Of a stretch of DNA of 64,000 nt, positions 1 to 11,600 are shown piece by piece. Positions within the stretch are counted from its first letter, which is position 1; each line of letters opens with the position of its first letter. The position numbers were made by a program, and so were the translations under genes. A model generated the notes under the pieces. That model ran no database searches. It saw only the letters and a program-made list of their open reading frames with translations, and was not told the DNA's origin. Source of the DNA: Rhynchosporium graminicola (Eukaryota; Ascomycota; Leotiomycetes; Helotiales; Ploettnerulaceae); the NCBI GenBank assembly GCA_900074885.1, contig FJUW01000077.1, forward strand, positions 62,001-126,000, in the 5' to 3' direction.

Positions 1-378
1 CTGATAATAGATTCGGCGAAGTCTAGGTTAATAATATAAATAGTATTAAAGCAGATAAAGGAGTTAAATAGTATTATATAGGAATTTGCGAAAAAAGCTA
101 TATTTAAGGCTATAATATCTAATACTAGGGGAAAGAGGAATTTACCTTCTAGTTCAGAGATAATATCAGATCTAGATACTCCCGGACCCTCTCTAAAGAA
201 GAAAGCGCATAGGATTAGCTATTATACTCGGTCTACTACTAGGGCTATATTAGTAGATTTAGATAAGGAGTTAGATATAGTAGTTCCGGTTCCAGATATT
301 CCAGATTTACTAGAAGCTCCGGAGAACTTAGGGGAGAAAGCTAGTAAAGTAAAAGTAGTAGAGGAAGTAGAGTTTTAG
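1..378 (+). pseudogene. 3' end of antisense accessory ORF of element A, copy 1
   Basis: A plus-strand frame, opposite to gag-pol, runs from the window edge to a TAG at 376-378. It has one internal TAG at a position where CAG or a Q codon is expected. The readable C-terminal part includes SLKKKAHRISYYTRSTTRA and an acidic tail rich in D, E, V and L ending VVEEVEF. The same frame is present in copy 2, where silent and conservative transitions preserve it. I do not recognise the protein family. Confidence 0.6.
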
Positions 379-389
379 ATATAGCGCTA

Positions 390-3300
390 TTATAGAGTAT
401 AATCAGGGGATTATCCTTAGTAATAAAATCTTAATACTAGTAATTATAATAGTTTATTATCCTCTAAGTAACTATAGTTATCTATTCTGTCTTCCTAGGC
501 CTTAATCTACTAATCTAGTTTATATAGAGGTCTAAGTTTACTTAAATTAGTAATATAGAAGTCTCTAAGCTTATACGGAGTACCTATTAGGTCGGAAGCG
601 TTATACTAAGTTAGGTCCGGGTTATAGTCTAGCTAACTAACTTAGTACTTCAGATTACCTCTTAGGAGCTATATAGCGAGTATATCTTATAACTCTTACT
701 CTTCTTAAGTAGCGATAACCTCTAGGAGTAAGTTTAGTAACTCTTAGCTTAGTAATAAGTCGTCTGAGTCCTTAAAGAGTAATTCGGAGGCGAATATATT
801 ATATATAGAAGATCCCGGGGGTAAATCTAGCTTATAAGAGTATCTGATCTTAGCTAAGACCTAGTATAGTCCTACCTAGAGGCTAGATAGCTTCTTACTT
901 AGCTAGTGATTCTTAAGGTTCTTTATAGAGAGAAATACCTTATCTCTAACTTCCTAGTCGATATTATCCTGTTTCGGGTTAGTTATAGCGCTTAGCCTCT
1001 ATTAAGTAGCTAATATATTAGCTTTTATAACCTCGATAGCAGATTTAGTATATTTAGCTAAGGATTTAATATTAGTATAATTAAGCTTCTCTTGCGATAT
1101 CGATCCGGTAAGTTACTTCTAATCCTAGCTATTCCGTAGTAGTATACTATATTTAAAGGTATATAGCGCTATACCGATAGAATCGTAAGGTAAGGTTACT
1201 TAAGCGTAGTCTATTATTAGTAGTAGTTCGCTCTAGTTACTCTAGTAGTAATTAACGAAAAGTCTAAAGCGTTAGTTAATATACTAGTTTATAATCTCCG
1301 TTTATCTATCGGTCTACTAGTAGAAAGAGATAGAGAGCTTAACCTTAACTCTAATTATATAGTAAAACTCTTACTAGAAGGATAAGATAAACTAAGCTCC
1401 TCGATCAGATATAATTAACTTAGGGGTATATCTAAAACGATATAACTATTAGATAAATAATATCGCTATCCCGCGGGTATCGATATTATAGTAGTATAGT
1501 ATCGATACGGAGTCCTTCCTTAAGCGGTTAATAAATACTAGTATCTTATTAAACCCTTAATTATCAGGTAGGAAGTCCTTAAAATCTATAGCTAAGTGCT
1601 ATATAAAGTAGCTAAGCACTAGTAATAGATAGAGGAATCCTTATTATTTCGTCTGCTTCGGATAAGAGTACTAGCAGGGGCGATAATTGCGAATATACTA
1701 TTTTATATCTAATACGAGTCCTTTCTAGTAGTAATAAGTAGAAATTATCTTAGCAGTCTTATAAGTATTTAAATAAGCAGAGGAAACTTAATCGTAGACT
1801 TCGCTAATTAAACGGGTATATAGCAAAGTATAGCGTTATATATATAGATAACTATTATAAAGTAGTAAACTATTATTAATAATATAGCTATTTCCTAATA
1901 TATTCCGTTTATTAGAGAATAATTCTTAGTTAAATTATTATAGTTTCTCGATTAAATCAAAAGAGTTACGTGCGGGTTCCGGTAGCGTATTAGTCCTTAG
2001 CGATATTAGGTATATATAACTAATTTAATTAATATAATATTTAGCTAGTTCCGTATTAATCCTAGGATCTAGGCGGTCTAGAGGTAATAAAACCCGAGAT
2101 CTACTATCTTGTTTCTATTATTCCTATATCCTTAGATCTTATTCTTTATAGCTAAGGATATTAGCTTTAGCGTTATCTTTACTAAGCGTATATATAATTT
2201 GAAAGTTGAATTCGGAAAGGAATTCTATCTATCTAGCTTACTTACTAGTTAGGACCTTAGTAATTATAAAGTATTCTAAGGATCGATAGTCCGTATATAT
2301 ACTAATATAGCGTCGTAAGATATGAGTTCCGGTCTCTATTTCCGGAAAGACTTAATAATAGCGTATAATTCCTTATTATAGATCTTCTAGTTTAGTTCGT
2401 ATCTTTTAAGAATATAAGAGTAGAATCTAATTAGATACTACTAGTTATCTTCATATAATTAGGAGATAACTTTAGCTATTATACTATTAGAGGTATTAGT
2501 TTCTAGTTTAGTTTATAATTTAAGGTCGAAATAATATAGTTTCTATACTAATAGTAGCTATTAACGTAAATCGTCGAAGGATTTCTTATAATCGTTAGTG
2601 AAATTCTATAGTACTATAAGCCTAGTAAGTATTAAGAGAGGTTTAGTAATAAGGCTGAAATTCCGAATAAATTAATAATAGAAACTATAGAATCCTAGGA
2701 AAGATTTCATAGCTATTACTATTTCGAGGTACTTCTAGTCTACTAATAGTACTATCTTCTCAGGATCTGGCTCGATTCTATTAGTAGTAATAATATATCC
2801 GAGGTATTTAGTCTAGGTAATATAGAACTCGCTTTTCTTAATATCTACTTAGAGTCCGGTATCTATTAAGCGTTATAGTACTAATTTAATATATTCCTTA
2901 TATTCCTAGAGCGTTTCCAAGTATATAAGGATATTATCTAGATAAGCTATATAGAAATCGTCTAAGTAATCTAGTAGTATATTATTTATATATCGTTAGT
3001 ACGTACTAGGTCTATTATAGAGCCTAAAAAGTAATACTTTATATTTATAAGATCTGAAGCAGGTTCGGAAGGTAGTATACTCCTCTGATTCGGGGTCTAT
3101 ATAGATATAGTTAAATACTACTCGGATATCTAGTTTAGTAAATATTACTACTTTAGATATATAGGTTAAGAGCTTATTAATCCTAGGTATTAGATAGGAA
3201 TCCTTTCGAGTGATCGTATTAAGCTTACGATAGTCGATATAGAAGTATAATCCTCTATCGGCCTTCTTAATAAATAGTATAAGTAATACGAAAGGACTTT

Positions 3301-6160
3301 AGCTAGATTCGATGAATCCCTTATCTAAGTTCTCTATAAGGTACTCCTTAGTTACTTGTAATTTATCTATAGATTACTAATATAAGAGCGAATATATATT
3401 AGGTAATAGTTCTTCTAGAATAATTTTATAATTATATAAGCGATATAGCAGAAGAATATTAGAATCCCGCTTAGAAAAGGCCTCCTTAAGAGTATAGTAC
3501 TATTCTAGTAGCTTTTCGGCTACGAGTCGTTTAGTATCAGGATCCTCAGGAGAGTTACTATTTAAATAGTCTTATAAGAGGCAGTCTATCTCGTAGATAC
3601 TAGTAAAGAATAATTCGGAGCTTTTATATTTTATATTAAAATAAAAAGCTATAGCGCTAATTTAGTAAATCAGAACTAGTTTCTAGATCCTCGGAGGTCG
3701 AGAGGAGCACTTATAGTAGGGTTTCGGCGCAGGTACTTTTCTCGATGAATTCGGAGCGGAAAAGGGTTCGGGTTCCTTAGTGATAAGCGGAAATAAATTA
3801 AATAGTAAGGATAATACGTTAATATACTATATCGCTACTATTTAGTATAATCGGTATTAGTTTAGCTAGTTTATAACTAAGTCCCGCGCGTTAGTATCGA
3901 TTTAGTAAGATCGATTAATACTAGGTTTACGAGGCAGTAGAGTTATAATTATCTCATTATTATATCAGAGAGTAGCTAGATACTATTCCGGCTATAGTAG
4001 CTTATAGTAGAGCGTATCTAGCTTAACTTAGAATCGTTATATCTATTTGATACTAATAATTATATCTTATTATCCTAAATCGAGGAGAATAAAAGAGTAG
4101 TTATAAATACGCCTACTATTAATAGAAAAGTATAAACGTATAAAATAAGTAATATAGGTTCTAACGGACTATTAGAACTTACGTATTAGAATAGAAAAGA
4201 GTAATAGCTCGATTTTAATACTAAGGGCCCCTGATAGTCGTCCGGTAAAAGTATAATTAATAAATAGATAACTATTCGCTCCGGTATTAATTAAGCTATT
4301 CGTAGAGACTCCTAGCTTATTTATACTAACTATAGTCGGGTATATAAATTAATTACCTCTTATTAAGGAGTTAAGGTTAAGATTAGAGAGATTATACTTA
4401 TATAGACTTAGGAAGGAGTTTTTACTTAGGCCTTATCGTTTCCCTCTAGTATTAGTCCAGATTCGGAGAGTATATCCTTTATTACTTCCTTAGTTACTCT
4501 CTTCTCTTCTGGAAATTCGTTAAATAATTAAACCTTAAGCGGGTTAGGGCAGTCTAGCTTAATATAACTAAGCTATCTATAGCTATAATACCTAAGGGGT
4601 TCCGCGGTCGAGGTAGTAAAGCGTTTTAGCGCGGAGGGAGTACTAGCTTATATCAGGGTAGAGGTATATACGTATAGTACAGGAGTAGTTTATCGAGAGG
4701 CTAAGCTTAGGGACTAGTAAGGAGTAGAACTAGTAGAAGTTATAGTAATAATAGTCGGCTTATAGTACTATACTTAAGTAATAGCTTTCTCGGGATAAGT
4801 ATATTCTGAGTTATAGCGATACTTAGTATTAAAAGAAAGTAAGGACTTAACTATAAAAGCGTAATCCTTATTCTATATTAGTTTAATAATAAGGGTTAAA
4901 GCGCGTAAGGATAATATAATCTTATCCTATATATAGAAGAACTACTCTTTCTTTTTAACCTTATCTTAAATAGTAGCGCTTTAAAATCGACTATGAAACT
5001 CGGCGAAAGTCTCGCGGGTATAGCTAAGTTATTATATTTCCAGGCGATAGAAAGCGTTATAGTAGTTATCTTCCTCTAAACTAATAAGAAAGTTCTCCTT
5101 TAATAAGGAGATTATTTTATCGCTAGTCTTAAACTCGTTAGTAAGGTACTAAAGCGTAAGATACTCCTTAGCTAATTTAGTAACTAGTCCCTATACGAGA
5201 ACGCGCTAGGAGAAGTCTATAGGGTAGTAGTTAGTATTTATAGCTAGCCGGTCTCGTATCGATACTCTCTATTAGAGGAAAGTAGGATCTGATCTATTAT
5301 CTAGAGGCAGGATCTTCTTAGTAAGATAAGACTTCCTAAGGCGTAACTCTACTGATTTAGCGCTAGAAGAAGGAGATAGTTTATTAGGAATAGTATCCTC
5401 TCTCTCGGTACTACGTATCGGAATAGAGTTTATTAGCTTATTAAACTCTAGAATACGCGGAGATTATAGTATTAGTTTTAGTAGGAGAGTCGAAGATAAG
5501 CGAGGGACTCTTAAAAGGAACTTATCTTATATAGCGATTAGTCTATCTATAGTATCTTCTAGAGAGTTATTCTTTTCCTCCTAGTCTACTAATTATTATA
5601 AGAGAGAACGGATCAGGTTCGAGTCACTTATAGTAATAAGAGTACTTAGCGATTATACTCCTAGGGAATTTCGCTTTTGTTTTCCTTTCTCTCTTAGTTA
5701 GTACTTTCTTAATAAGGTATTAACGTTCTCTAGTATAAGAGATATTTAGGGTAAGGAAAGGTATAATAGATTAAGTTCGGAGGTAGAGCGGGAGGAGTCG
5801 CGTCGAGTCCCCTTAGAACTGGAGGGGTCTCTAGTTTATTAGTTAGAAGCTATTATAGTAGCTTAAAAAGGGGTATATTAGAGCTATTTCGGCAGCGATA
5901 CATAGAAGTTAAAGTTCCGGGGTATTTATTATACTTTCTTTAAAGTCTATCTATAATTCCTTTATACTAAGGAGGTTATTAAAGGAGCGTTAGCGAAAAC
6001 CTCCTCTATTATACTATTTACGATAAGCTGAATTAAACCCTGATTTATAGCTATCCGAGAGATCTCTAGTATCTTAGCTATATACGAGTAGTTATCGAAT
6101 AACTAACTTAATAGTAAGATATTATAGTAAGTTATCTCCGGCTATCTTAATCTTTTTATT
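390..6160 (-). pseudogene. gag-pol pseudogene of element A, copy 1
   Basis: Gypsy gag-pol read on the minus strand, from gag near 6100 down to the end of pol near 390. The reverse transcriptase active site is at 2933-2944 (reads YLDN where YLDD is expected), inside the readable context AYLDNILIY. The gag zinc knuckle lies at 4549-4590, with tyrosines at the C and H positions of CX2CX4HX4C. Stops are frequent and nearly all are TAG/TAA at Q or W positions, as expected after RIP. Order gag, then RT, and a minus-strand LTR at the right edge confirm the orientation. Confidence 0.8.
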
Positions 6161-6163
6161 TAA

Positions 6164-6431
6164 TATAATAATATAAGACTTAAGGCAGTATATAAGTAAG
6201 GATAAATAAGTAGGGAGGCTAAGAGCGATCTTATATAGTCTACTACGAAGGAAATAAAAAGATAAGAAAAGAAGAAGAAGAGAGATAAAGTATAAGGCAC
6301 CTTATATATATATACTAGTACTAGTCCGATACTATACTGAGTCGGACACTAGTTCTGCCGGGATACCTGTGAGCTTGGGCCCTAGTATCTATCCTTCTTC
6401 TCATGTGATATTCAGGTGAGCTGTCGTCATA
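6164..6431 (-). repeat. LTR of element A copy 1 (5' LTR)
   Basis: A 268-bp repeat matching 6906-7173 and 14415-14682. On the plus strand it begins TATAATAATATAAG, a RIP-altered form of TGTAACGACATAAG seen at 6906, and ends TGTCGTCATA. The ends form an imperfect inverted pair of the TGTnACGACA type used by fungal gypsy elements. Confidence 0.88.
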
Positions 6432-6905
6432 AGGTTTACCCTACCTTAAACAGGGAGGCGGCAGCTATATAATAATAACTACTGTAAAGACGCCGGAAGA
6501 TAATAATATAAAGGGGGCTATAACGAAAGACTACTCCGGGGGTAGATAGCTACGTAGGCGCTAGCCTCCGGAAGCTTAAGGAAGGGCTCCGCGATATTAG
6601 AAGCGGAAGGAAACGCTAGATATTAATAATAGGGCTATAATAAGGAACTAGTCTAGAGATAGCTACGTATACGTAAGTCTCCGAGGGTTTAAGGAAGGGC
6701 TACGTAAACTTAAAGATAGAAAGAGATATACTCTACCTAAATAGGGAGGCGATAGTTACTAGAAGGTAGCTACTATAAAGATAGTATAAGACTATAAGAA
6801 AAGAGGCTAAAGCTATATAGCGATAGCAGAACTACTTAAGTCTTAAGTACGAGTCGATATAATCGGCTCACTAGAGGAATAGATAAGAGAGCGATAATAA
6901 CTAGC
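6432..6905 (+). mobile_element. Element E (gypsy), left remnant between A1 and A2
   Basis: This 474-bp block lies between the outer ends of the two A copies. Joining 6905 to 14688 (one copy of the CTAGC target site removed) gives a continuous plus-strand frame across the junction that ends at a TAA near 14730, just before sequence similar to the 3' region of element B. So this is probably the last coding part of E. It contains two diverged repeats: CTACCTTAAACAGGGAGGCG near 6442 resembles CTACCTAAATAGGGAGGCG near 6733, and GATAGCTACGTA occurs near 6546 and 6655. The protein domain was not identified. Confidence 0.5.
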
Positions 6906-7173
6906 TGTAACGACATAAGACTTAAGGCGGTATACAAGCAAGAATAAACAAGTAGGGAGGCTAAGAGCGATCTTATATAGTCTACTACGAAGGAAATAAA
7001 AAGATAAGGAAGGAAGAAGAAGAGAGATAGAATATAAGGCACCTTATATATATATACCGGTACTAGTCCGATACTATACCGGGTCGGATACTAGTTCTGC
7101 CGGGATACCTGTGAACTTAGGCCCTGTTATCTATCCTTCTTCTTATATGATATTCAGGTGAGCTATCGTCATA
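6906..7173 (-). repeat. 3' LTR of element A copy 2
   Basis: 268-bp LTR. On the plus strand it starts TGTAACGACATAAG, the least RIP-altered of the three copies, and ends ATCGTCATA. A polypurine tract (minus strand) is immediately to its right, at about 7174-7187. Confidence 0.92.
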
Positions 7174-7859
7174 TTACCCCCCACCTAAGAAGAGCTTAAC
7201 CCTAAGCTCAGAAAGTTATAGTTTATAATAGAATTAGTCTTTATTATAACTATTTTAATCGATATTCGCGTAATAAGCGCTAGCCGCTCTTTAGTAGTAG
7301 TAAATTCTTTATCAGGTTCTGACTAGTTATATCGCCGTAATAGTACTGCATTAGTTATAGCTTCTAAATCAGGCGGTAAGCGGTGTTTACTTTATCTGTT
7401 TATAGTAGAAGTCGAGTTTAAGTAAAGCGTAGGGTATATAAAAGAAGGGGTTTATTAATATTAGAGCCTTTCCTTTTCAACTGCGATAACTACTTCAACT
7501 TATAAGTTTACTCTCCCTAGACTAAAATATAGCTCCTAGAGTAGGTATTATTACTAACTACTATAGTAGTCTACTGCAATCTTATATATTAATCGACCTA
7601 ATTAACTCTTCTCTTAATATAAGTAAGTTTCCTATCTTAGTTTTAGGGATAGTCCTTAAGTGCGGTACGGGAGTTTCATAGATCTATAACGCTAACTCCT
7701 ATAGTACCTTTACTAGTTCCTGCCGGTGCTCTTTCGGCAGCGTATCGTATATATTACCTACGATATATTCGCGCTTTCCTTAAGATAAAGTATAATAATA
7801 CTCCTATTTTAGAACTCCTATGCTTATTTAATAAGCTTAACTCTAAGCTTTATAAGTAT

Positions 7860-8628
7860 TATTCGGCGTTAAAGAGCAATTATAAGTATATGAGTTACTT
7901 AAACTTAAATATAGTTATATATACTAACGCGTTATAGTTACCTAACTATGTTAATATAGAATATACTATTCTATCTAGTTTACTTCCTAGCGGCGAAGCT
8001 AAGGACGTAGAGCTAAATCGGGGTAGTATTATAGCTACTTGTAAGGCTATTAATCAGATCTATCGTCTTGCGAAATCTGCTACTCTTACTACTACGTTAG
8101 AGATTACTACTATATAATTAGTAGAGACTTAAGCTTTAAGGCGTTCTATAGAGAAGATATTTAAGAAGTTAGAGTTTATTAAGGTAGTAAGTTACGATCT
8201 TAAACCCTTAGATACTAGTACGATACTAACGCGATATAGGATTTAGATCTTCTAATAGTCGATTCGGCGGAGTCTAAGTTAATAGCCGAAACAGCGTTAA
8301 AGTAAACGAAGGAATTAAATAGTATTATACGGGAATTTGCGAAGAAAGCTATATTTAAAGCTACGATATCTAATACTAAGGGAAAGAGGAATTTACCTTC
8401 TAGTTCAGAGATAGTATTAGATCTGGATACTCCCGGACCCTCTCTAAAGAAGAAAGCCCGTAGGATTAGCTATTATACTCGGTCTACTACTAGGGCTATG
8501 TTAGTAGATTTAGGTAAGGAGTTAGATATAATAGTTCCGGTTCTAGATATTCCAGATTTACTAGAAGCTCCGGAGAACTTAAGGGAGAAAGCTAGTGAAA
8601 TAGAAGTAGTTAAAGAAGTAGAGTTTTA
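7860..8628 (+). pseudogene. Antisense accessory ORF of element A, copy 2
   Basis: A plus-strand coding frame opposite to gag-pol, placed between the 3' LTR and the end of pol. A first frame covers about 7900-8240 (readable stretch SGEAKDVELNRGSIIATCKA). A second covers about 8240-8628 and contains DSAESKLIAETALK, then SLKKKARRISYYTRSTTRA, and ends VVKEVEF at a TAG (8626-8628). The switch of frame near 8240 may be a short intron or a frameshift. Stops inside are at Q-type positions. The C-terminal half is preserved between the two copies despite RIP. Composition suggests a basic and coiled segment with an acidic tail. I cannot assign a family. Confidence 0.6.
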
Positions 8629-8639
8629 GATATAGTATT

Positions 8640-11600
8640 ATTACGGAGTATAATCGGGGGATTATCCTTAGTAATAAATTCTGATACTAGTAACTATAAT
8701 AGCTTATTATCCTCTAAGTAACTATAGTTATCTATTCCGTCTTCCTAGGCCTTAATCTATTATTCTAGTTTACGCGGAGGTCTAGGTTTACTTAGGTTAG
8801 TAGCGTAGAAGTCTCTGAGCTTATACGGAGCACCTATTAAGTCGGAAGTATTATACTAAGTTAGGTCCGGGTCGTGGCCTAGCTAGCTAACTTAATACTT
8901 CAGATTACCTCTTAGGAGCTATATAGCGAGTATATCTTATAACTCCTACTCTTCTTAAGTAGCGATAACCTCCGGGGGTAGGTTTTATAACTCCTAGCTT
9001 AGTAATAGGTCGTCCGGGTCCTTAAAGAGTAATTCGGGAGCGAATATATCGTAAATAGAAGATCCCGGGGGTAAATCTAGCTTATAAGAGTATCCGATCT
9101 TAGCTAGGACCTAGTATAGTCCTGCCTAGAGACTAGATAGCTTCTTACTTAGCTAGTGATTCTTAAGGTTCCTTATAGAGAGAAATACCTTATCTTTAAC
9201 TTCTTAGTCGATACTACGCTGTTTCGGGTCAGTTATGGCGCTTATCCTATACTAGGTAGCTAGTATATTAGCTTTTATAACCTCGATAGCGGATTTAGTA
9301 CGTTTAGCTAGGGATTTAGTATTAGTATAGTTAAGCTTCTCTTACGGTATTAATCTGGTAGGTTACTTCTAGTCCTAGCTATTCCGTAGTAGTATACTAT
9401 ATTTAAAGGTATATAGCGCTATGCCGATAGAGTCGTGAGGCAAGGTTACTTAAGCGCAGTCTATTATTAGTAGTAATTCGCCCTAGTTACTCTAGTAGTA
9501 ATTAACGAAAGGTCTAAGGCGTTAGTTAATATACTAATTTATAATCTCCGTTTATCTGTCGGTTTACTAGTAGAAGGAGGTAGAGAGCTTAATCTTAACT
9601 CTAATTATATAGTAAAACTCTTACTAGAAGGATAAGACGAACTAAGCTCCTCGGTCGGATATAATTAACTTAGGGGTATATCTAAAACGATATATCTATT
9701 AGATAAATAATATCGCTATCCTACGGGTATCGATATTATAGTAGTATAGTATCGATATAGAGTCTTTCCCTAAGCGGTCGATAAATACTAATATCCTATT
9801 AAATCCTTAGTTATTAGGCGGGAAGTCCTTAAAATCTATAGCTAGGTGCTGCATAAGGTAGCTAAGTACCGGCAATAAGTAGAGGAATCCTTACTATTTC
9901 GTTTGCTTCGGATAAGAGTACTAATAAGAGCGGTAATTATAAGTATACTGTTTCATATCCGATATAAGTCCTTTCTAGTAGTAATAGGTAGAAATCATTT
10001 CGGCGGTCTTATAAGTATTTAGATAAGTAGAGGAAACTTGATCGTAGACTTCGCTAATTAAACGAGTATATAGCGGAGTATAGCGTTATACGTATAGATA
10101 ACTATTATAAAGTAGTAAACTATTGTTAATAGTATAGCTATCTCCTAATATATTCCGTTTATTAGAGAACGATTCTTAGTTGAATTAGTATAGCTTCTCG
10201 ATCAAATTAAAGGAATTACGTACGGGTTCCGGTAGTATATTAGTCCCTAGTGATATTAGGTATATATAACTGATTTAATTAATATAATACTTAGCTAGTT
10301 CTGCGTTAATCCTAGGGTCCAGGTAGTCTAGAGGTAATAAAACCCGAGATCTATTATCCTGTTTCTATTATTCTTATATCCTTAGATCTTATTCCTTATA
10401 GCTAAGGATATTAGCTTTAGCGTTATCTTTACTAAGCGTATATATAATTTAAAAGTTAAATTCGGAAAGGAATTCTATCTATCTAACTTACTTACTAGTT
10501 AGGACCTTAGTAGTTATAAAGTACTCTAAGGATCGATAGTCCGTATATACGCCGGTATAGCGTTATAGAGATATAAGTTCCGGTCTCTATTTCTAGAAAG
10601 ACTTAATAATAGTATATAGCTCCTTATCGTAGATCTCCTAGTTTAGTTTATATCTATTAAGAGCGTAGGAGTAGAATCTAATTAGATACTACTAGTTATC
10701 TTTATATAATTAGGAGATAACTCTAGCTATTATACCGTCGGAGGTATTAGTTTCTAGTTTAGTCTATAATTTAGAGTCGAAATAGTATAGTTTCTGCACC
10801 GATAGTAGCTATTAACGTAAATCGTCGAAGGACTTCTTATAATCGTTAGTGAAATTCTATAGTACTATAGGCCGAGTGAGTACTAAGAGAGGTTTAGCGA
10901 TAAGGCCGAAATTCCGAATAAATTAATAGTAGAACCTATAGAATCCTAGGAAGGATTTTATAGCTATTACTATTTCGGGGTACTTCTAGTCTACTAATAG
11001 TACTACCTTCTCGGGATCTAGCTCGATTCCGTTAGTAATAACGATATATCTGAGGTATTTAGTCCGGGTAATATGGAATTCGCTTTTCTTAATATCTACC
11101 TAAAGTCTAGTATCTATTAAGCGTCGTAGTACTAATTTGATATATTCCTCATATTCCTAGAGCGTTTCCGAGTATATAAGGATATTATCTAGGTAAGCTA
11201 TATAGAAATAATCTAAGTAGTCTAGTAGTATATTATTTATATATCGCTAGTACGTACTAGGTCCGTTATAGAGCCTAAAAAGTAGTACTTTATATTTATA
11301 GGATCTGAAGCGGGTTCGGAAGGTAATATACTCCTCGGATTCGGGGTTTATACGGATACGGTTAAATACTACTCGGATATCTAGTTTAGTAAAAATCACT
11401 ACTTTAGATACACGAGTTAAGAGCTTATCGATCCTAGGTATTAGGTATAAATCCTTTCGAGTGATCGTATTAAGCTTACGATAATTAATATAGAAGCGTA
11501 ATCCTCTATCGGCCTTTTTAACGAATAGTATAGGTAATATAAAGGGACTTTAGCTGGATTCGATAAATCCCTTATCTAGATTCTCTATGAAATACTCCTT

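Larger units (their letters stand above)
1..6431 (-). mobile_element. Ty3/gypsy LTR retrotransposon A, copy 1 (3' part outside window)
   Basis: This is the same element as 6906-14682. Positions 11 and 6164 both align to the second copy with an offset of exactly 8251, so there is no net indel over about 6.15 kb; the differences I checked are C/T or G/A transitions. It is oriented on the minus strand: the 5' LTR is at 6164-6431 and the 3' end lies left of the window. The first five bases after the LTR (6432-6436, AGGTT) are the expected target duplication, but the partner is not visible. The copy is degenerate and cannot be autonomous. Confidence 0.9.

Noticed and set aside
6836..7042. 68-aa minus-strand open frame
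   Set aside because: It lies across the end of E and the LTR of element A; the hydrophobic product is an artefact of TA-rich sequence.
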